Shown piece after piece: positions 1 through 8,818 of a stretch of DNA of 64,000 bases. Origin of the DNA: Reyranella sp. CPCC 100927 (GTDB taxonomy: Bacteria > Pseudomonadota > Alphaproteobacteria > Reyranellales > Reyranellaceae); assembly GCF_007859315.1 (NCBI RefSeq), contig NZ_VOHA01000004.1, positions 310,001-374,000 on the forward strand. The letters run 5' to 3'. The number at the start of each line of letters is the position of its first letter. The stretch's first letter is position 1. The notes beneath the pieces were generated by a model. That model saw only the letters and a list, made by a program, of their open reading frames with translations. It was not told the DNA's origin and did no database searches. A program made the position numbers and the translations under genes.

Positions 1-793
1 CCTTGGCCTGCTCGATGCGTTCCTTCGAGGACGACACGAAGTTCCATTCGATAAAGCGCGGGCCCAGCGGCTCGCCGCCCAGCAGCATGACGGTTGCCGG
101 CGTCACGGCCGTGACCACAACCGGCGCACCGGGCTTGAAGACGAGCATGCGGCCGGCTTCGAAGGTTTGGCCGTCGACCTCGACGGTACCGGTTGCGACG
201 TAGGCAGCGCGTTCCGGGTATTCGGCCGGCAACGGCGCCTTGGCGCCCGGCTGCAGCGAGCAGTGCACGTAGAACATTGGCGAGTGGGTCTTGACTTTGG
301 CCTTGGCGCCGAAGGCTTCGCCCGCCACCAGCCGTGCCCACAGGCCGCCTTCGGTGAGCGTGGGCAGGTCAGCGGCGCTGTGGTGGATGAAGGCGGGATC
401 GGTTTCTTCCTCTGCCTGCGGCAGGGCGACCCAGGCCTGGATACCGTGCATGGAGTCGCCCTCGGCGCGCGCCCGCTCGAAGCGCTCCGAGTGCGTGATG
501 CCGCGGCCCGCCGTCATCCAGTTGACCTCGCCGGGTCGGATCGCCTGTTCGGAGCCGACGCTGTCGCGGTGCATGATCTCGCCGCTGAACAGGTAGGTGA
601 CCGTCGACAGGCCGATATGCGGGTGCGGCCGAACATCGACACTGCGCGGGATACCGCGGGCAAAGTCGACCGGCCCCATGTGGTCGAAGAAGACGAACGG
701 GCCCACCATCCGCCGCTGGGCGATCGGCAGTACGCGCCCCACCTCGAAACCACCGATGTCCCGGCGGCGCTGCTCGATGACGAGATCCAACAT
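1..793 (-). CDS. Pirin family protein (3' end outside window)
   Basis: Cupin-fold pirin-like protein, partial: it starts at the ATG complementary to 791-793 behind a GGAGGA site and reads without a stop to the window edge (about 264 codons seen). The N-terminal part has the pirin core: VGPFVFFDHMGP, then RPHPHIGLSTVTYLFSGEI, HRDSVGSEQ and WMTAGRGITHSER. The His/Glu residues in these motifs are the usual iron ligands of pirins, and some members have quercetinase-like activity. The C-terminal cupin (GAKAPLPAEYPERAAYV) is also present. No operon partner is evident; dps lies upstream on the same strand. Substrate unknown. Confidence 0.9.
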   Translation of the reverse strand, partial: MLDLVIEQRRRDIGGFEVGRVLPIAQRRMVGPFVFFDHMGPVDFARGIPRSVDVRPHPHIGLSTVTYLFSGEIMHRDSVGSEQAIRPGEVNWMTAGRGITHSERFERARAEGDSMHGIQAWVALPQAEEETDPAFIHHSAADLPTLTEGGLWARLVAGEAFGAKAKVKTHSPMFYVHCSLQPGAKAPLPAEYPERAAYVATGTVEVDGQTFEAGRMLVFKPGAPVVVTAVTPATVMLLGGEPLGPRFIEWNFVSSSKERIEQAK

Positions 794-813
794 GGCTTCC
801 TCCATTACGCATG

Positions 814-842
814 CCTTCTCCCCACCGCCGCGGGGAGCAAGG
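814..842. repeat. Short intergenic hairpin (CTCCCC/GGGGAG)
   Basis: CTCCCC at 818-823 pairs with GGGGAG at 832-837 around a GC-rich loop, and flanking CCTT/AAGG can extend the stem. It lies between the dps stop and the pirin start. It resembles a shortened form of the CTCCCCAC...GTGGGGAG palindromes seen at about 36.9 and 41.7 kb. It has no T-tract, so it is not a clear terminator. Confidence 0.4.
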
Positions 843-845
843 GAA

Positions 846-1355
846 CTAGCCTTGGCGGCCCGCCTCGAAGAGGAACCAGACCCGGCCTTCGGCCTCGTCG
901 ATCCAGTTCTCGATCAGGCTGGCCGTGGCGACATCACCGTGCTCGTCGCACAGCCCGTGGACCTCGCGCAGGCGCGTGCAGAGCTGGGTGTTGTCATCGC
1001 GCAGCTCGGCCAGCATGTCATCGGGCGTGACAAAGTCAGCGTCATTGTCCAGCACCCGCTGCAGTCGGCCGATATGGCCGACGGAGCGCACGGTGGTGCC
1101 GCCCAGCTTGCGGACGCGCTCGGCGATCGGGTCGGTCGTCGCCAGGATCTGGGTGGCCTGCTCGTCCAGCAACAGGTGGTAGTCGCGGAAGTACGGGCCC
1201 GAGACGTGCCAGTGGAAGTTCTTCGTCTTCACATACAGCGCGAACATGTCGGCGAGCAGCGCCGTGAGCGCGGCAGACAGATCCGTCGTGGCGTTGGAGG
1301 GGAGGGTGGTCGGGGTCTGCAGCGGGGCCGTCCGCCGCTTCTTGGCATCATTCAT
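846..1355 (-). CDS. dps: Dps family ferritin-like DNA-protection protein
   Basis: 169-residue Dps/ferritin-like protein that would form a dodecamer, oxidise and store Fe(II), and protect DNA in starvation or peroxide stress. The ferroxidase signature is clear: NFHWHVSGPYFRDYHLLLDEQ with the conserved His, Asp and Glu. A short basic N-terminal tail (MNDAKKRRTAP) precedes the four-helix bundle. The ATG at 1353-1355 has a GAAGG site 8 bases upstream; a longer frame to 1397 exists but lacks a good ribosome site. No neighbouring OxyR or Fur gene is visible. Confidence 0.92.
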   Translation of the reverse strand: MNDAKKRRTAPLQTPTTLPSNATTDLSAALTALLADMFALYVKTKNFHWHVSGPYFRDYHLLLDEQATQILATTDPIAERVRKLGGTTVRSVGHIGRLQRVLDNDADFVTPDDMLAELRDDNTQLCTRLREVHGLCDEHGDVATASLIENWIDEAEGRVWFLFEAGRQG

Positions 1356-1501
1356 GTCGCTACCTTCTGCCGGGATCCGGGGAGCGCGATTGTCCACCGC
1401 ACAGGATCAATAATAAAGCCGTGATATTGACGTCGGGATGAACGTGCACCGCTGCAGCATCATCGTTATGGTCGCCCGACGGATCGCTGTCGGGTGAGTC
1501 G

Positions 1502-2278
1502 ATGTCCAGGATGTCATGGCTTGTCAAAGGTTGCCTCGCCGCAGCAGTCGCGGGGTTCGCAGCAGGCTGCGCGCAGACGTCAACGCTGACGGCACCTGCC
1601 GTGCCGGCGGCGCAAGGCTCGACATCACTCCAGCCGGCAACGTGGAAGGCGCTGCTGGTCGCCGCCGACGATGCGCAGCCGGTTTTCAGCAACGCCGTCG
1701 ATGCGCTGCGCGAGCGGCTCATGGCCTTTGGTTTGTCAGCTGGCGATATCAGCGTGCTGAAGGCCGATTCGTCGGTCCGCGATGCGGTCGCCGACCGGCG
1801 GAATATCGAGCGCCAACGCGAACGGCTTGCCGGCCCTCCCGGAGCCGGTTGCTTCGTTTTCATCACTTCGCACGGTTATCCGCGCGGCGGCTTGGTCGTG
1901 GCGCGGTCGCGCGCCGTCATCGGGCCGGGTTACCTGGACCAGCTGCTCGACCAGGCGTGTGGCGAACGTCCGACCGTTGTCGTGGCGTCGGGGTGCTTTT
2001 CGGGTGTCTACACCGCCGACCGGGGCATGCGGCGGCCCAATCGGGTCATCCTGGCCGCCGCCCGGTCGGACCTGCCGTCCTTCGGGTGCGGCGCGCAGGA
2101 GCGCTATACCTACTACGATCGCTGTTTCCTGGAGTCACTCCGCCGCGGGGCGCCGTGGCAATCGATCGTCGACGGTATCCGGGTTTGCGTCGATGCCCAG
2201 GAAAGGCGTCGCGGCGATCCGGCGTCGCATCCCCAGGCATTCATTGGCGGTGGCGTGGCCCAGCTCACGGCTTTTTAG
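1502..2278 (+). CDS. C13-family (caspase-like) peptidase, lipoprotein
   Basis: 258-residue predicted lipoprotein: a hydrophobic signal ends in a lipobox at GFAAGC with the acylated Cys at residue 23. The rest looks like the bacterial peptidase C13 (legumain/caspase fold) family. A strand ending ITSHG gives the catalytic His124, and VVVASGCFSG gives the nucleophile Cys165. The following AAARSD and GCGAQERYTYYDRCFLESL segments match the substrate-pocket region of this family. Likely anchored in the cell envelope; substrate unknown. An internal ATG at 1511 is an alternative start. Confidence 0.8.
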   Translation: MSRMSWLVKGCLAAAVAGFAAGCAQTSTLTAPAVPAAQGSTSLQPATWKALLVAADDAQPVFSNAVDALRERLMAFGLSAGDISVLKADSSVRDAVADRRNIERQRERLAGPPGAGCFVFITSHGYPRGGLVVARSRAVIGPGYLDQLLDQACGERPTVVVASGCFSGVYTADRGMRRPNRVILAAARSDLPSFGCGAQERYTYYDRCFLESLRRGAPWQSIVDGIRVCVDAQERRRGDPASHPQAFIGGGVAQLTAF

Positions 2279-2300
2279 GGGCTGCGAGCCCACCCAGCTC

Positions 2301-2344
2301 TTGACGGTGAGTGTTTGCTCATATATTAAAGAGCAAATACTCAC
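2301..2344 (+). promoter_or_regulatory. Promoter with overlapping 14-bp inverted repeat operator
   Basis: TTGACG (2301-2306), 17 bases, then TATTAA (2324-2329) forms a good sigma70-type promoter. Overlaid on its spacer and start region is an inverted repeat: GTGAGTGTTTGCTC (2307-2320) and GAGCAAATACTCAC (2331-2344), one mismatch, 10-base AT-rich centre. A repressor bound here would block the promoter of the membrane protein at 2358. The arm length and spacing suit a dimeric repressor such as a TetR-type protein (inference). Confidence 0.65.
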
Positions 2345-2357
2345 TCCTGAGATCGTC

Positions 2358-2759
2358 ATGAGCTTCGCATCTGAACTGCGGCAGGTCCCGCCGTCATCCC
2401 AGGCCGGGGGCGGCGCTCCCGCGCGAAAGGGGGCCAGCCGCGCGCTCGCGGTGCCGACGTCACATCCGTTCGGCAAGGCGTTCGCGGCGGCCGGGATCAC
2501 CTACATCGTGGCGACGGCGATCCTGCTGCCGGCGGTGCTGCGGCAGCTGCCCGTCGACGCGTCGTCCTACGCGCTGGGGTATGCCACGGCCCGGGCGCTT
2601 GCTCAGTTCATCATTGCAGGCTTCGTGCCGGCTCTGATCACCGGCATGGTCGTCAGCCAGTCACCACGGCGCTGGCGTTTCCGGGACATCGCGTTCTCGG
2701 TGGCCGCCATGTTCTGCCTGGTGGCGAGCCTGCAGGCGGCAAGCGCCTTGCCGGGCTGA
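2358..2759 (+). CDS. Small integral membrane protein, unknown function
   Basis: 133 residues. A roughly 45-residue hydrophilic N-terminus rich in Ser, Ala and Pro is followed by about three membrane segments (AAAGITYIVATAILLPAVL; ALAQFIIAGFVPALITGMVV; IAFSVAAMFCLVASLQ). I do not recognise the family. The ATG at 2358 lies 14 bases after a strong palindromic promoter, so expression is probably repressor controlled. The same frame is open far upstream, but that part overlaps the peptidase gene and is not believed. Confidence 0.6.
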   Translation: MSFASELRQVPPSSQAGGGAPARKGASRALAVPTSHPFGKAFAAAGITYIVATAILLPAVLRQLPVDASSYALGYATARALAQFIIAGFVPALITGMVVSQSPRRWRFRDIAFSVAAMFCLVASLQAASALPG

Positions 2760-2859
2760 CGCCAGGGCGGGCTGACGCCGTCGCGGATTCGCTGGGCCAC
2801 CACCGGCACCCGTCGTAAACTGGGGCACCTGAAGAACCTGCCCCGGGGCGGAGGCGGAT

Positions 2860-3192
2860 ATGACCAAGGCTTGTGCGACCTATGCCGAGTTCTGGCCGTT
2901 CTATCTGCGCGAGCACGCCAAGCCGGCGACCCGTGCGATCCACTATGTCGGCACCATCCTGTCGATGGTCATCCTGGTCTGGGCGATCGCGACCCAGAGT
3001 TGGTGGTGGCTGCTCGCTGTGCCGCTGGCTGGTTATGGCGCCGCCTGGATCGGTCACTTCTTCATCGAGAAGAACCGGCCGGCAACCTTCACGTACCCGC
3101 TCTGGTCGCTGATCAGCGACTACAAGATGTGCTTCCTGTTCCTCACGGGCCAGCTGGGCCGTGAGTTGATGAAGCATCAGATCCGGGCCTGA
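2860..3192 (+). CDS. DUF962 / Mpo1-like membrane protein
   Basis: 110 residues with the DUF962 pattern: [23 protein letters not shown] at the N-terminus, two membrane helices, then [26 protein letters not shown]. The conserved His residues ([16 protein letters not shown]) are those thought to bind iron in yeast Mpo1, a 2-hydroxy fatty-acid dioxygenase. Bacterial members are mostly uncharacterised. The gene stands alone with a GGAGG-type site before the ATG. A role in lipid turnover is family-based inference. Confidence 0.85.
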   Translation: MTKACATYAEFWPFYLREHAKPATRAIHYVGTILSMVILVWAIATQSWWWLLAVPLAGYGAAWIGHFFIEKNRPATFTYPLWSLISDYKMCFLFLTGQLGRELMKHQIRA

Positions 3193-3421
3193 GCGCCATG
3201 GAATACGCCTCATCCCATGAGTGTATTTCCCACAGTGCCAACGCGCCTGTTGCAGCACTGGGTCAGTCGCGTTACGATGATTGTAGGGGTTACGGGGAAT
3301 AACGTTCACAGTTCGGATCGCGGCAGGCGAATTGAGCCTGCGCGAAGCGTAGTCTGACGGCGTAAGGCTGTCGGAGCGGTAACGGGCGTTGGCGCCGGCA
3401 AAAGGCGTTGGGGCAACGGGG

Positions 3422-4324
3422 ATGACCAACAACTTTGTGTTGGGTCAAGCGGGTGCCGATGCGGGCCATCGGCACGCGCGGGCCTATGTCAGTCTCGACG
3501 GTGTCGAACTTGACACGGCCGCGTTGGTTAACCCGGCGATGCTGATGGATGACAGCATCGAGGCGTTGGGCGAACGCTTTCGCCAGGCCCAGCCGTTCAA
3601 GCATCTCGTCTTTGAGGGGCTGTTCGAGCCGCGGTTGCTGGAGCGTATCCACGACGAGTTTGAGTTCGTGAGCCGCGCCGACTGGGAGCGGTACGACAAT
3701 CGCAACGAGCGCAAGCTGGGCACCAAGCCTTCAGCTCGACTGGGACCGGCCGCACAACTTTACTTCGACACGATCTACTCGAAGCGTTTCGTTGATTTCC
3801 TGGGCCGCATTTCCGGCATCGATGGCCTGATCACCGACCCGATGCTGTACGGCGGCGGGCTGCACAAGATCCCGACCGGCGGCAAGTTCGCCCCGCACGT
3901 CGACTTCAACAAGCATCCCGTGACCAGGCTGGACAACAGGCTGGTCTTCCTGACCTATCTCAACAAGGACTGGAAGCCCGAGTACGGCGGCGCCCTGCAG
4001 TTGTGGGATGTCGACAGCGACCGGTGCACCGTCGAGGTCGTGCCCGAGTTCGGCCGCTCGATCCTGTTCTATCAGTCGTCCCGGAGCATCCACGGTCATC
4101 CCGATCCGGTGCGCGCGCCCAATGGGCGCGCGCGGCGGTCGGCGGCGGCATACTTCTACAGTAACGGCCGTGGTGACGAGTCGACGGATCATTACCACAC
4201 GACCATTATCCGCAAGCCGATCACGGTCGGGCCGTACGCCCGCCTGGCTCTGGGTGTGAAATACTGGACGCCGCCTGTCCTGATCGACGCCTTCCGTCTG
4301 ATCACCCGCCGTCAGTGGCCCTGA
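3422..4324 (+). CDS. 2OG-Fe(II) oxygenase family protein
   Basis: 300-residue dioxygenase of the prolyl-hydroxylase-like 2OG-Fe(II) superfamily. The iron site is visible: HVDFNKHP (His159, Asp161) and SIHGHPDP (His224 or His226), with a later Arg (RRSAAAYFYS) as 2-oxoglutarate ligand. YGGALQLWDVD between them is the usual strand of this family. The ATG at 3422 is preferred; an in-frame TTG at 3389 would add 11 residues. The substrate (protein side chain or small molecule) cannot be told. The neighbours do not form an operon with it. Confidence 0.82.
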   Translation: MTNNFVLGQAGADAGHRHARAYVSLDGVELDTAALVNPAMLMDDSIEALGERFRQAQPFKHLVFEGLFEPRLLERIHDEFEFVSRADWERYDNRNERKLGTKPSARLGPAAQLYFDTIYSKRFVDFLGRISGIDGLITDPMLYGGGLHKIPTGGKFAPHVDFNKHPVTRLDNRLVFLTYLNKDWKPEYGGALQLWDVDSDRCTVEVVPEFGRSILFYQSSRSIHGHPDPVRAPNGRARRSAAAYFYSNGRGDESTDHYHTTIIRKPITVGPYARLALGVKYWTPPVLIDAFRLITRRQWP

Positions 4325-4334
4325 GCGCGATCCG

Positions 4335-5273
4335 TCATACCGGTGAGACGGCGCCGCGACCGGAAAAGTGTCCCTGTACGTTGGCCAAGAACTGCTCGAA
4401 CTGAGCTTGTGTGGCCTCGGGTGACCACCCTGCGAGATGTGGCGTAATGATCATGTTTTGCAGGTCGATGAGCGCCTCGGGGCGGGCCGGCTCGCTCTCG
4501 TAGACATCGATTCCGGCACCCGCGATGGTGCCCTCGCGCAGAGCGGCGGCGAGAGCCGCGGTGTCCACAACACTGCCACGCCCGACATTCACCAGGAAGC
4601 CGTCGGGGCCAAGGGCGTCGAGTATGTCGGCGTCGACCAGGTGCCGGGTGGCGGCGCCGCCGGGGGCGGCACACACCAGGATGTCGCTCCACTGCGCCAG
4701 GTCCTTGAGGTTGGCGAAAAAACGATAGGGCACGGTCTCGTTTGGTTTTCGATTGTGATAGCCGATGGACATATCGAACGCGGTCGCGCGTTTCGCGATC
4801 TTCTCGCCGATGGCACCGAGGCCCAGGATCCCCAGGCGCTTGCCGGTAACGGTCGGTGGGTGCGGAATGGCCGTGCGCCACACACCTTCGCGACACAGAC
4901 GATCAAGCTGGCGGAGGTTGCGAACGATGGCGATCACCAGCCCGATGGCGTGATCGGCGACACAATCGTCGTTCGTGCCGCGCCCACTGGCCACCACGAT
5001 GCCCCGACCACGTGCGGCCTCGATGTCGACCCCCTCATAGCCACCGCCCATACAGCAGACCAGTTCCAGCGCCGGCATTGCGGCCATCTCCGCCGCCGTC
5101 AATCCGACCAGGCCGATGGTCAGTACGGCGCGAATGCGATCACCGGTCGCGACGATCGCAGCGCTGCGGTCGTGTGGCGTGGTGGCATAGGTGAGGTCGA
5201 AGGCTTCGGCGGCAGCCGCCCTGTGACCGGGCGAAAGATCGGTCAGGACGAGCAGGGGGATCTTGTCGGACAT
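4335..5273 (-). CDS. D-2-hydroxyacid dehydrogenase (NAD(P)-dependent)
   Basis: 312 residues. Rossmann motif GILGLGAIG (148-156) followed by YHNRKPN, whose Arg after the second strand favours NADP(H). The catalytic set of the family is complete: Arg232 (GRGS), Glu261 (YESEP) and His279 (TPHLAGWS). It would reduce a 2-oxoacid such as glyoxylate or hydroxypyruvate, or the reverse. It is the last gene of the 14.4-4.3 kb operon, after two enolase-superfamily dehydratase or racemase genes, so it may act on the keto acid they release (inference). Confidence 0.88.
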   Translation of the reverse strand: MSDKIPLLVLTDLSPGHRAAAAEAFDLTYATTPHDRSAAIVATGDRIRAVLTIGLVGLTAAEMAAMPALELVCCMGGGYEGVDIEAARGRGIVVASGRGTNDDCVADHAIGLVIAIVRNLRQLDRLCREGVWRTAIPHPPTVTGKRLGILGLGAIGEKIAKRATAFDMSIGYHNRKPNETVPYRFFANLKDLAQWSDILVCAAPGGAATRHLVDADILDALGPDGFLVNVGRGSVVDTAALAAALREGTIAGAGIDVYESEPARPEALIDLQNMIITPHLAGWSPEATQAQFEQFLANVQGHFSGRGAVSPV

Positions 5274-5338
5274 TCTGCTGGAACTCCTGGAGAAAAATGC
5301 GGAGCTGTCGGCGGTGACAGGGCCGCGGCGATGACGCG

Positions 5339-6439
5339 TCAGCGGTGAAAATTCTGATGGTGTTGCGTGTAGTGCCGCAGGCGCTCGTCATCCCACGCCA
5401 GACCAAAGCCGGGCCGGTCGGGAACGTCGACATGGCCGTTGGACAAACGCATCTTTTCGGTGAACAGGTCTTGGGCCCAATCCACGTATTCGAGATAGAT
5501 GCCCGTCGGCGCCGACGCCATGAGGTGGACGTTGAGTTCAGGCAGCAGGTGCGAGGTCAGGGGCAGGCGCGCGGCATCGGCCATGGCGGCACAGCGCGTC
5601 CAGCCGGTGACGCCGCCGGCGCGTTGCAGATCCACCATCAGGACGTCGGCGGCGTGAGCCGCGATGATTTTCTGCAAGCCCTGCGGGGTATACACTTTTT
5701 CGCCGAAACAGATGGGCGTGCGCGTGTCCCGCGCCAATGCTGCGTGGTCTTCGACATCCTCGTCGGCGATCGGGTCTTCGATCCAGAACAGCGCAAACGG
5801 TTCCAGCGCGTGCGCGAGCCGCGTCGCATAGGACCTCGACGGCGCCGAGCTGAAATCGACCATCAGGTCCACGGACGGGCCCACGACGTCGCGCACGGCG
5901 CGGACAGCAGCCACGTCCCGGTCGACGTCGCCGCGGCCCACGCGCATCTTCATCGCGCGAAACCCGTGCTCGAGGTGTACCGCCGCTTCGCGCGCGAGCT
6001 GCTGCAGATCGTCGGTGATCCACAGACCGCTGGCATAAACCGGTACGCGATCGAGTTTCCGGCCGAGCAGATTGGCCAGGGGCTGATTCGCCACGCAGCC
6101 GATCAGGTCCCAGGCGGCGGCGTCGATCGCACCCATGCCCATGATGGCCATTCCCCCATGACCCCACTGGATGGTTGCCTGCCACATGCGTGCCCACAGC
6201 TTCGTGGTGAAAAAAGGGTTCTCTCCCAGTACAACGGACGACAGGTGTTCGACGACGCCGCGCAACGTGTCGGCACCGGCTTTGTTGAAGCCCCAGATGT
6301 ACGAGCGGCCACGCGCACCCTGGTCGGTCTCCAGATCGACCACCAGAATCCAGATCGAGTCGATCCGGATGTTCCCCGTTATCATGAGGTCCCTGGTGGG
6401 AAGCTTGACGATTCGCGTCGTGATGTTCTCGATCTTCAT
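5339..6439 (-). CDS. Mandelate racemase/muconate lactonizing enzyme family protein (copy 2)
   Basis: 366-residue enolase-superfamily enzyme. N-terminal capping domain, then a barrel with KMRVG (Lys-x-Arg catalytic strand), metal ligands in VDFSSA (Asp), WIEDP (Glu) and FGEKV (Glu), and a His in TSHLLPELN. These define Mg-dependent abstraction of a proton alpha to a carboxylate, giving racemisation, dehydration or cycloisomerisation. The ATG at 6439 begins MKIENITTR; the frame is open upstream but that part is non-conserved. It differs clearly from the neighbouring copy, so the two probably act on different intermediates. Confidence 0.88.
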   Translation of the reverse strand: MKIENITTRIVKLPTRDLMITGNIRIDSIWILVVDLETDQGARGRSYIWGFNKAGADTLRGVVEHLSSVVLGENPFFTTKLWARMWQATIQWGHGGMAIMGMGAIDAAAWDLIGCVANQPLANLLGRKLDRVPVYASGLWITDDLQQLAREAAVHLEHGFRAMKMRVGRGDVDRDVAAVRAVRDVVGPSVDLMVDFSSAPSRSYATRLAHALEPFALFWIEDPIADEDVEDHAALARDTRTPICFGEKVYTPQGLQKIIAAHAADVLMVDLQRAGGVTGWTRCAAMADAARLPLTSHLLPELNVHLMASAPTGIYLEYVDWAQDLFTEKMRLSNGHVDVPDRPGFGLAWDDERLRHYTQHHQNFHR

Positions 6440-6486
6440 CGGTGGAAAACCCGTCCTGGTCCAAGGCATCCGCCGCGCACGCTGTG

Positions 6487-7593
6487 TCAGGCGGCGAGGA
6501 CGCGTTGCGCCAAGCAATGGCGCTGCAGCATATCTTCATTGAGTACGATCCCGAGGCCCGGCGCGCGGGGCAGCGAGATCGTGCCTTTCTTCGCTACCAA
6601 CGGCTCCTCGAGAACAGGGACATCGCCTGCCGGCAATTCCATCCAGTCTTTCTCCGGCAAAGTCGCCAGGACATGCGCTGTCGCGGCGAGACCGGGGCCG
6701 AAATAGAAGGAGTGTGGAACGAAGCGCGCGGACGCGGCGCGCGCCATCGCGGCGGTCGCTGTCATGGCCAGGATTCCCAACTTGGCGACGCTGGGTTGAA
6801 GAAAATCGGTCGCTCTGGCCTGGAGACACTGCTCGAAGCCCGCCAGTGAATATTCATTCTCGCCCAGAGAGATCGGAATGTCTGTCGAAGCCCTGACGCG
6901 CGCAATCGCCTTGTAGTCCTCGGGCGGCCAAACCGGCTCCTCAAGCCACGCCAGCCGTGCGGGTTCCAGCGCACGCGCCATGGTAACGGCTTCGTCCTCG
7001 GTCCATGCGCAATTGGTGTCGAGCATCAGATCGACGTTCTCGCCCAGTGCCTGGCGCACGGCGATTACGGACGCAACATCCGTCTGGTGCAGCTTCACGG
7101 CGGTGAAACCTTGGGTCGCCAGCCGGACCGACTCCGATGCCGCCGCTTGCGGCGTATCAAAGCGCGGCAGGCTGGCATAGGCGGGAAGTGCCGCATGTCG
7201 TGCGCCGCCCAGCAATTCATGAACGGGTACGCCTCGGGCCTTTCCGAGCAGGTCCCACAGCGCAATCTCGATCGCGGCAACGGCGAAAGCTGCGATACCG
7301 CTGCGACCGCAGATGCGTGTCGCCCGCGCCATCTGCTTGACTCTCTCGTCGATCGACGCCGCGTCCTGCTGAAGGACAACGGGAGCAAGTACGGTTTCGA
7401 TGACTTCCAGTGCCGCCTTGGGAGCGCCATAGGCGAAGCCCTCGCCAACGCCGTAGATGCCCTGCGAATGGAGCTTCACCAGCAATTGTGTCGAGTGTCT
7501 GCCGTACCAGCGCGCGCCTTCCGGAGGTGCATCGCTGGCCGGTATGGCCGTCACGATCACATCCATCCGCTCGATAGGAATTTCTTTCCGCAT
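6487..7593 (-). CDS. Mandelate racemase/muconate lactonizing enzyme family protein (copy 1)
   Basis: 368-residue enolase-superfamily enzyme. The second-strand motif is VKLHQTD (Lys-x-His), different from the Lys-x-Arg of the downstream copy. Metal ligands are seen in MLDTNCAW (Asp), WLEEPVWP (Glu) and LGENEYS (Glu), with a His in VPHSFYFGPG. The ATG at 7593 follows GAGGA; a TTG lies directly before it. The gene is 47 bases upstream of the second copy and 18 bases after the amidase, in one operon. Exact substrate unknown; acid sugar or amino-acid derivative is possible. Confidence 0.87.
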   Translation of the reverse strand: MRKEIPIERMDVIVTAIPASDAPPEGARWYGRHSTQLLVKLHSQGIYGVGEGFAYGAPKAALEVIETVLAPVVLQQDAASIDERVKQMARATRICGRSGIAAFAVAAIEIALWDLLGKARGVPVHELLGGARHAALPAYASLPRFDTPQAAASESVRLATQGFTAVKLHQTDVASVIAVRQALGENVDLMLDTNCAWTEDEAVTMARALEPARLAWLEEPVWPPEDYKAIARVRASTDIPISLGENEYSLAGFEQCLQARATDFLQPSVAKLGILAMTATAAMARAASARFVPHSFYFGPGLAATAHVLATLPEKDWMELPAGDVPVLEEPLVAKKGTISLPRAPGLGIVLNEDMLQRHCLAQRVLAA

Positions 7594-7611
7594 CAACCGA
7601 TCCTCGGGTGT

Positions 7612-8793
7612 TCAGCGAGCCGCAGCGTGTGCCAGGGCGATGAGCGATCTATCGGCGCCGGCCGGCCCCACCAGCGATATCCCCAAGGGCACGCCATCAC
7701 GACTGGCCAGCGGCATCGACACCTGGGGGACGCCCGCCAGACTGGCGATGCAGAGCATGCAGAGTGCCTTGTTCCGGTACGCTTCGAGGCTGTCGTCGCT
7801 GGTCGTCCGCAAGGGCGCGACGTCGGGAAGCGTCGGCATCAGCAGGACGCCATCGTCACCCAACAGGGACTTGAGCTTCTCGCGAAATCGCGCACGGAAC
7901 GCCCGTGCCGCACCCACCTGCTGGTCCGTGACCGTCCGCGACCAGGCAAAGCGCTCGGCGACACCGGGACCGAGCGGAGGTGCATAGCGCTCGATGACCG
8001 GTCCGTGGCTGAGCCACGCTTCGCGGCCCTGCACGTAGCGGAAGCCCCAATACATGGCGTCCCAGTCTTCCAAGGCGACTTGCGCGATGGGCAGGGCTTC
8101 GCCAATCGTGGCAGAGACCTTGCGGGCGGTGGCTTCCAGCGCCGGCCGCGCTGGTACTTCTACCAGCGACCAGACATCTTGCGGCCACAGCAAGCGAATG
8201 GTCTTGGGCAGCGGCGCCGGATCGGCATGCAGCAGAACCTCGCCAACGGCCGAGAATGTGTGTGCGTCACGCGCGAACCAGCCGAACGCGTCGAAGCTGG
8301 GCGCCAATTCCAGAGCGCCACCCAACGGCACGCGTCCATGCGTCACCCGTATCCCGAACAGGTTGCAGTGGCTGGCCGGTGCGCGGACCGAGCCGCCGGT
8401 GTCGCTTCCGATCGCGAAGTCGCATGCGCCGGATGAAACGGCGGATGCCGAGCCGCACGATGATCCGCCGGTGACACGGTCCTTCGCCGCGCCATTGATC
8501 GGCGCGCCGAAATGCGCGTTCTTGCCGTTCATCGAGAACGCGAACTCGTCGGTGACGGTCTTGCCGATGAAGCGCGCACCGGCATCGAGGAGTGTTTGTA
8601 CAGCCGGTGCCGTGTGCGTCTTGATGCCGGACATCGCCAGCAGGTGAGGGCTGCCACTACCCGTCGGGTATCCAGCCACGTCGTAGATATCCTTGACTCC
8701 GAAGCTGAGATCGGACAGCGGCCCCGTCGCCGCTCGTGCGACCGCGACATCAGGGTAGGGAACGAACGCCAGGCTGGGATCATGCAATGGCAT
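7612..8793 (-). CDS. Amidase signature family hydrolase
   Basis: 393-residue amidase-signature enzyme. The Ser-cisSer-Lys triad is readable: Lys34 in FGVKD, cis-Ser111 in the GGSSCGSASAVSSG block and nucleophile Ser135 in GSDTGGSVRAPA, with the normal 24-residue spacing. It would split an amide to acid and ammonia or amine. It has no signal peptide, so it is cytoplasmic. It lies directly after the ATPase gene of a peptide-type importer, so the imported compound is probably an amide that this enzyme opens first (inference). Confidence 0.9.
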   Translation of the reverse strand: MPLHDPSLAFVPYPDVAVARAATGPLSDLSFGVKDIYDVAGYPTGSGSPHLLAMSGIKTHTAPAVQTLLDAGARFIGKTVTDEFAFSMNGKNAHFGAPINGAAKDRVTGGSSCGSASAVSSGACDFAIGSDTGGSVRAPASHCNLFGIRVTHGRVPLGGALELAPSFDAFGWFARDAHTFSAVGEVLLHADPAPLPKTIRLLWPQDVWSLVEVPARPALEATARKVSATIGEALPIAQVALEDWDAMYWGFRYVQGREAWLSHGPVIERYAPPLGPGVAERFAWSRTVTDQQVGAARAFRARFREKLKSLLGDDGVLLMPTLPDVAPLRTTSDDSLEAYRNKALCMLCIASLAGVPQVSMPLASRDGVPLGISLVGPAGADRSLIALAHAAAR

Positions 8794-8818
8794 GCTGTGC
8801 CTCTTCTTGCGGATGGGT

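Noticed and set aside
1-203. Small plus-strand frames at the left edge
   Set aside because: Antisense to the pirin gene, which has clear family motifs.
4437-7000. Long plus-strand frames opposite the hydroxyacid dehydrogenase and enolase-family genes
   Set aside because: They mirror clearly recognisable minus-strand enzymes and show no motif or ribosome site.
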